Source: Wolfiporia cocos
Taxonomy: Eukaryota > Basidiomycota > Agaricomycetes > Polyporales > Phaeolaceae
DNA: 64,000 bases
Direction: 5' to 3'
Assembly: GCA_029448655.1 (NCBI GenBank)
Contig: JACCLO010000003.1
Coordinates: forward strand, 4,898,001 to 4,962,000
The translations under genes and the position numbers were made by a program. Below, piece after piece: positions 58,613-64,000 of this stretch (the stretch's first letter is position 1; every line of letters starts with the position of its first letter). Below the pieces are notes generated by a model that ran no database searches, was not told the origin of the DNA, and worked only from the letters and a program-made list of their open reading frames with translations.

Positions 58613-60353
58613 GGCGCGTTATTACTTTTCAAGGCACGAGATGGACGTTGATTGAGACGGGTGGGAGTGTTAACTGCGGATTCGCTATAGCAGTTATTCC
58701 CGTCGACTTGTTGCAACTCCGAGATTGCGCGGCCGAAGCGAGTGATAAGGACGAAGGTACAGTGGACACGATAACTGAGATCCGTCATAGATCGATCGCG
58801 TCAGGGTCCGTGACGCCTTGTAGATATTGCATGTTGGGAACTGCGATCGAAGTATTGGTCGTTGGTCGCTTATTTCGCTCGAAGACTGTAGGTTATCGGC
58901 GCGTCTTTGTTGCTATCCTTACCACACTGGCAATTGCGGTCAGGACGGCTACTTTCGACAGATGGCATGCTTGGTTTGCAAGCTGTAACTAGTCACACTG
59001 ACTGTTTCTCACATCGTTCTTTGCGAATGACGTGTCTGCAGATTCTGCATGCAAGAACTACTTGTGACCTCTGGAACGAAAGCGCCTTGCGTGTCCATGC
59101 TGCGCAAGATGTTCCCTGCCCGTCCTAATCTGCTCCCGCTGCTGGAAATCTGTTGCTACGGGTATGTCTCGTCATCGATCAAATGATAACTTACTCTCAT
59201 CTCCGTTGCGGCCGTGTGCCGTCAATACATCTCATGTACTCACGAGAGACGTTGAAATCCTCAAGGAACAGATAGGTCAGTGTTTACCTGCCTTGGACAA
59301 TTCTTGTACGCCACAATCAATGATTCATTTTACGCCAATCATCTCTGTTCATCATGCCCTGCTCAGAGCATCCAAGCTCATCGCTCATTTCGCACACGTA
59401 ATGGTGTCTCCTGCGTCGTCTACCGGATTTATAACGCCCTCTCCGCGTACCCTTCATTATATTCTCCATTTGCTCTTCTATTTCCGGCGGTGTTGAGACG
59501 TGTTCCCTCGCCCGTTTCAGCTCATTGTGCGTCTGTGCTCGTCAGCTGAGTTGTCGGAGTCTGCAGGGGACATGATGGGGAGCATTGTCTTGAATAAGCT
59601 GCAATCAAGGCGGGGAAGCCTGACCAGGCTATAGTGCATAGTGTTTAAATTGTTTACAATACGGGACGGTTACTGAAGTAAACGAGATCGGAGTGATAGG
59701 GTAAGCTATTAGTCTCGCTGTGACTGCTGGATCTTGATCTCGCCAGCCGCTTGGTATCTCGGAATCCGTTGCACCCTACCTGTGGCTCAGATAGTGCCAA
59801 TTGTTATGTATGTATGACATAAATGGGCGTACGACGAAAGATTGAAGGCGTTTGCTCACAATTTGTTTATATCCTGTGCCGATTTCACTGCATATATATA
59901 TATATATATATATACAGTGCTTTTGGAGATCGACATGTCTATTTGCAAATTCGATTGTGTGTTTAGTAGCACAAAGTGGCATCTGTGTACTAAGTAAAAA
60001 GCGCCATCTCAGGATATGATTGTCAAGGATAACTATCATGGGTAGTGACGGGAATCCCTTCCGTGTAAACCCATCATGTCACTAGCCACCTTCACAGAAA
60101 GGGTGCGAGGCTAACGTAGGTAGGATTTACTACTTGAGCTTATACCCAATACATTACAACGACATACATTCTTTTAAGCTGTATATGACTCCAAATAACA
60201 GTCAATTTTAAACCATGTGTCACAATACCATCGCTTCCTCTCTATGTACATCCGAGCTCCCTCAGATACCGCCGCTAGTATGATTCTTCCCAAATTGTGC
60301 TAAACTATCATAGTCTCTCCGATGGATCGTTGTCATCTCCTGCTTGTATTTGA
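58613..60353. other. Intergenic, with a TA microsatellite
   Basis: No gene is supported. The only structural feature noted is the (TA)n tract at 59892-59914. Confidence 0.4.
59892..59914. repeat. (AT)n dinucleotide microsatellite
   Basis: Uninterrupted alternating A and T for 23 bases. Confidence 0.9.
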
Positions 60354-62086
60354 TCAGCCTTTGCGGGAGTGTATACATAACAATATGGTGGTCACCAGAT
60401 CATGATTGCAAGTAATATCCTCGTTGTTACTTTCTGATGTGCCTTGATCGAGTGGACCATCCATGCTGCCAATCAACCTAGCTGAGAACTTCATTGTGCT
60501 GATCTGTGTGTTCGTAATTGCAGTCAAAGAAGAGATGACGGCTCTCCGCGCTATGGATGGTCGCCGAAGACTGAACATGAATCTTGATATTAGTATTCCT
60601 GATATGCTATTGGCACGTCAATATATTTCTCGATTTGACATCATTGAATCTTACACCGGTATGAATGTCGACATATAATCCTGATCGATCTGACGTTCGG
60701 TTAGTAAAGCTACAGTAAGTCAAAAACTGGCTGAATAATACTTGTAGATCAGCGTTATTCATGATTATCGGTCCAACAGTGATCTGTAAGACATTGAGCA
60801 CAAGAAGAAACCTGGCAGGAACTTGGGTAAATGCCAGTGATACAATGTGCGTATTAATACGCACAGAAAGTACATGGCTCCTGTACAAAGATATATGACT
60901 AAATTTCTCCACAAGTCTGAGATACTCACCATCTCTGCTGAATATGCGTTCTAGTGGAGACATGCTGGGTGCTCCTGGCGCAAGATGCTTCCATGGAGTT
61001 GTACGAGACCATGTTAGAGCAATGACGACAGCATCAGAAAATATAGAGCACACTCGCGTAGCAATCACGACTAGAAGATGTTTCAGTATCAGCAACACAG
61101 AGCTGAAACCATTGCACATACGGCTAAAGTAGTATGAGCCTATGTATCACATTAGAATGAATTATAGCTCACTGATTGCTGTCTGTGACAGATATGGACA
61201 TGGAGTAGTCGCAAATAGGCACCCCATCAACATAAACTACATATAAAAATGGACTTGTAATGGTGTTGTACTGCAGCATACGTCAATAGGAAGGCATGAT
61301 CGATATAAAAGAGGTACAGACAATGACTGCACCGGCAGATACGCTCCCAGTTAGCAGTACGAGCATAGCCCAATGCCATCCTCTATTCGTAATGGCATAT
61401 GCACGCAGAGCAGAAAAGCCTACAGGAGATAGATCTAGTACAAGTTTACTTGTAGCGCTGCATGACTTACATGCCATTAGAATATATAACAGTATGTTCA
61501 CCGTTTGTTGCATATAATTAGCCGTATTGCACCTGTGGACAAAATATCATGTCAGTAGGCTTCAATACTGTGTGACAGAAAGCCTCAACCCCTGCTCGTG
61601 TTGTGAGCTATAAATCACAGTGCGAAGTATTGAGCGTACCTGCTCGGTGAAAAAATTCAACGAAGCCAGAATGTTCGAGATACAAGATATTATCAAGATG
61701 AAACGGTTCAGAAAAAGGAGGGCCGTGGTTCCTGTCAGCTGATAGTTCCAGACAAAGGTAACATCCTGATCAGACGTGATGAGATGCTCATATAACACAA
61801 GAACTAAATCTACTAATCAGAATTTTACAATAGCTGAACAATCAGCACACACCAGCAGCCGCAACATTGCAATAGCTCTGAGCAATCCTATAGGAACCAA
61901 GTTAATCGACTCTCCAGTGTAAGCGAATCGAGCAGCATACATGTTGCGTACCGGTGATATAGCTGCTTCACCAGTGACTACGTGACGTTCCCCAGATGAC
62001 ATCCTGAAGAGCAGAGTGTTGTACCGTTCTCTAAAGTCAAACTTACACCAAGCTATATATGCAATATTACATAGTCCCTGTTCCAT
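60354..62086 (-). CDS. DUF6533-family multi-pass membrane protein (copy 1)
   Basis: The DUF6533 core is clear at about 61800-61630: VLYEHLITSDQDVTFVWNYQ, then TGTTALLFLNRFILIISCIS and FTEQ. Next on the minus strand come FSALRAYAITNRGWHWAMLV (about 61430), ATRVCSIFSDAVVIALTW (about 61080) with SMSPLERIFSRDG, LLVLNVLQITVG (about 60800), and the last exon with RRAVISSLTAITNTQISTMK and a short polar tail to 60354. These are membrane helices of a large basidiomycete family of unknown function. The first exon is taken from the ATG at 62086 (MEQGLCNIAYIAW), which is uncertain. Intron borders are only partly fixed, but all expected blocks are present in order and uninterrupted, so it is probably functional. 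Confidence 0.58.
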
Positions 62087-64000
62087 GTTTGATCATGCGA
62101 TTAGCATACAATGTGGCAGCTAACCATCCACATGCTGTTCAGTGCTGTGAACTGACCACATTCCCAGCTTCCGGATTCTAGCACTTCGCGAAAACATGCT
62201 ATTGCCGCCCTGAGTCCACTCTTCGCGATGAGTGGTTCACCGGGCGCCGCATTGGCCCTAAATTGTGGTTTGATGTCACTTGCGATAAAGCACATCCATG
62301 CATGCATGGTATGCACCATACATCAGGAAAGATTTCACTCGGTAATAAAGTTAATCCCTCTCTGATGTTGCCATTGCGTGTTGATCTGTATAGACTTGAT
62401 CCAAAGCTAATCCTGTGGCGCCAGGGTATGCTGGCGTCTTAGTGCTAATCAGGAGGAAGGCTGTTCCTGACATATCAGGTCAGTAAATTTACATATATTG
62501 CTCATTAATCACAACATTCCAGAGTGAAAGGCTACCGCTGACGCCAGCTGTGGAGCCGGGTGCGATGTTACGTCCGCTGAGTCGCGCAAGACCACATGGT
62601 CGTGTACGAAGCTTCCATGCATCAGCGGTGGCGGGCAAAAGAAGCCGTACACTCAACCGAAGAGCTCCCGCAGCAATAGATAGTCCACATCAATGGGCAA
62701 AGCACTGACTAGTGCGATAACGAGACGGCCATGACCGGCCATGACCGGCCTTGAGCTCGAAGCTTGATTCTTGGGCAGTGAAGATCTATCACAATGTTGT
62801 GTGCACATCAGGTCAAAGAATTCCGCAGGGTTTGTGATTGTCTTGCTCCGCGCGGACAGTCTGGTCGAGAGGTTCTATCCTGACGCCTGGGGACGTCCTT
62901 GATTAGCCTATCATCCAAAGCATCTGTGCACATTCTGTTCAAATCTCTCGATGCAACGGAGAACTGCTGTATATACTAGTAGCACCACTCTGATGTTTTG
63001 ATGTCCAACCATTGACAGCTATGCAGCTATGCACAGCGCGCCGGTGATGAAGACCCTCCAGCGCCTATATCCCAGCGCTGTTCGATAGCACTATTCCGAA
63101 GAGCCGCAGAGGGGGACGTCGCTGTCACAATGAGCACTGAATGCACTGACAGCAGAATATTGTTTCCTCCCTCAATCAGTTGCTACGACATAGTCTGCCT
63201 CCGTGCTCAGCTAGAGGACGACATGATTTGCACCCCCACTGTAATCTACCTTCCCATTGGCCCACATTAATTTCTTCTGTGCTGCTTTTCTGACAGTGCT
63301 GGCTCTGACGCGGACGCCCCACCTGTCACTACCAGGCCTCACCCCATCGGATCGGCAGTTTGAACTTGGTAGAAGTACAATCTCCTGGATGCCTTATACA
63401 GCTACTGCATGTATGTCTCCGCCACTTCGTATGCTGTTTCAGCCAATATTACAAGGCCAGCTACTAGTGGAGCTGTGGCCGTTGTTGGTGGGCGATCAAG
63501 AATCCTGTTAAAAGCAGGTAGTGCGTCCTCAGAGTCGTGGCTGAGAGAACTCGTTCCATTTCTGATCGTAGGAAGGTTTGCAAATTGTGAACTTCGCGCC
63601 GGTGGTTGTAACATTGCGACTCTACGAAGCTGCTAATTGTCCACATACTCATGGAAGCAACCCATCGACAGGATATCACCGGCATCACTGCAGAATTCAA
63701 GATGTGGCTCGTCACAGCGCTCGCCCTGATTTGTACGCTATACTGCGAAACGCGTCCATTACTGGCTGGACGAACAGCTGATAGGAACAAAATCAGCAAG
63801 TACAGTTTATATTTTGGTATCGATGGGGTTTCAATCATTCTCGAGAGAGATCCTCACCGCTGATAAATTAGTGTTGGAAGTTCAGTTCGGTTCAGGTTCG
63901 GGGGAACTTCGGCAACACTATAATAAATGACCAAGGATCCCACATTATGTGCTCTGTGTATCCCGTCACTGTACGGCCCACCGAGCATCCAGTTGCCCTG
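62087..64000. other. Right-end stretch without an established gene
   Basis: Short frames on both strands lack recognisable motifs. A small direct repeat with two copies of CATGACCGGC lies at 62731-62750. A frame at 63651-63863 (EFKMWLVTALALICTLYCE) has one hydrophobic stretch, but nothing extends it before the window ends. Confidence 0.3.

Noticed and set aside
62721..62752. GGCCATGACCGGCC repeats as a tandem array or protein-binding site
   Set aside because: There are only two full copies of a 10-base unit; too few to support a claim.

Overview
The window looks like nuclear DNA of an Agaricomycete basidiomycete, most likely a polypore-type wood-decay fungus; this placement is inference. Genes are split by short introns of about 45-60 bases with GT(A/G)(C/A)G(T/C) donors and CAG/TAG acceptors. 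The families present are typical of such genomes: fast-evolving F-box/LRR-like proteins, DUF6533 multi-pass membrane proteins, a DUF4964/DUF5127/DUF4965/DUF1793 glutaminase and a GATA factor. There is no bacterial-style operon, CRISPR array or rRNA gene.

The left third (1-23 kb) is an accessory region built from repeated duplication. A unit holding the end of a glutaminase-like gene (minus strand), an unrecognised degraded gene and an F-box gene (plus strand) occurs at 1-9.8 kb and again at 11.3-16.3 kb. More F-box copies lie at 16.7-17.1 kb and 20.2-21.8 kb, and more glutaminase fragments at about 19.9 kb and 22.4-22.8 kb. Of the F-box copies, two are open (8205-9755 and 14817-16301) and two are broken. 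All glutaminase copies here are remnants; the one complete copy is at 53.5-57.3 kb on the other strand.

Mobile DNA has entered this region in layers. A 3.6 kb pogo-like transposon (982-4603, TA target duplication, 705-residue transposase) sits in the first unit, while the second unit keeps the uninterrupted site. A 649 bp inverted-repeat element with two outward-facing tRNA-like Pol III promoters is nested inside that transposon. A solo LTR (17413-19106, target duplication CGGTG) itself carries a 640 bp hAT-like element (17934-18573, target duplication CTTATATC).

The rest is more ordinary and gene-poor. It holds a spliced coiled-coil protein (23.6-26.3 kb, minus), about 7 kb of GC-rich DNA with no convincing gene, a GATA zinc-finger factor (34.1-35.2 kb), DUF6533 copies and a remnant (41.4-43.7 and 60.4-62.1 kb, minus), a 3-ketoacyl-CoA thiolase (47.0-48.5 kb), the intact glutaminase with a C-terminal membrane anchor (53.5-57.3 kb) and, converging on it, a C2HC5 zinc-finger protein of the TRIP4/Rqt4 type (57.7-58.6 kb). 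Apart from the duplicated glutaminase/F-box unit, no neighbouring genes look functionally linked.
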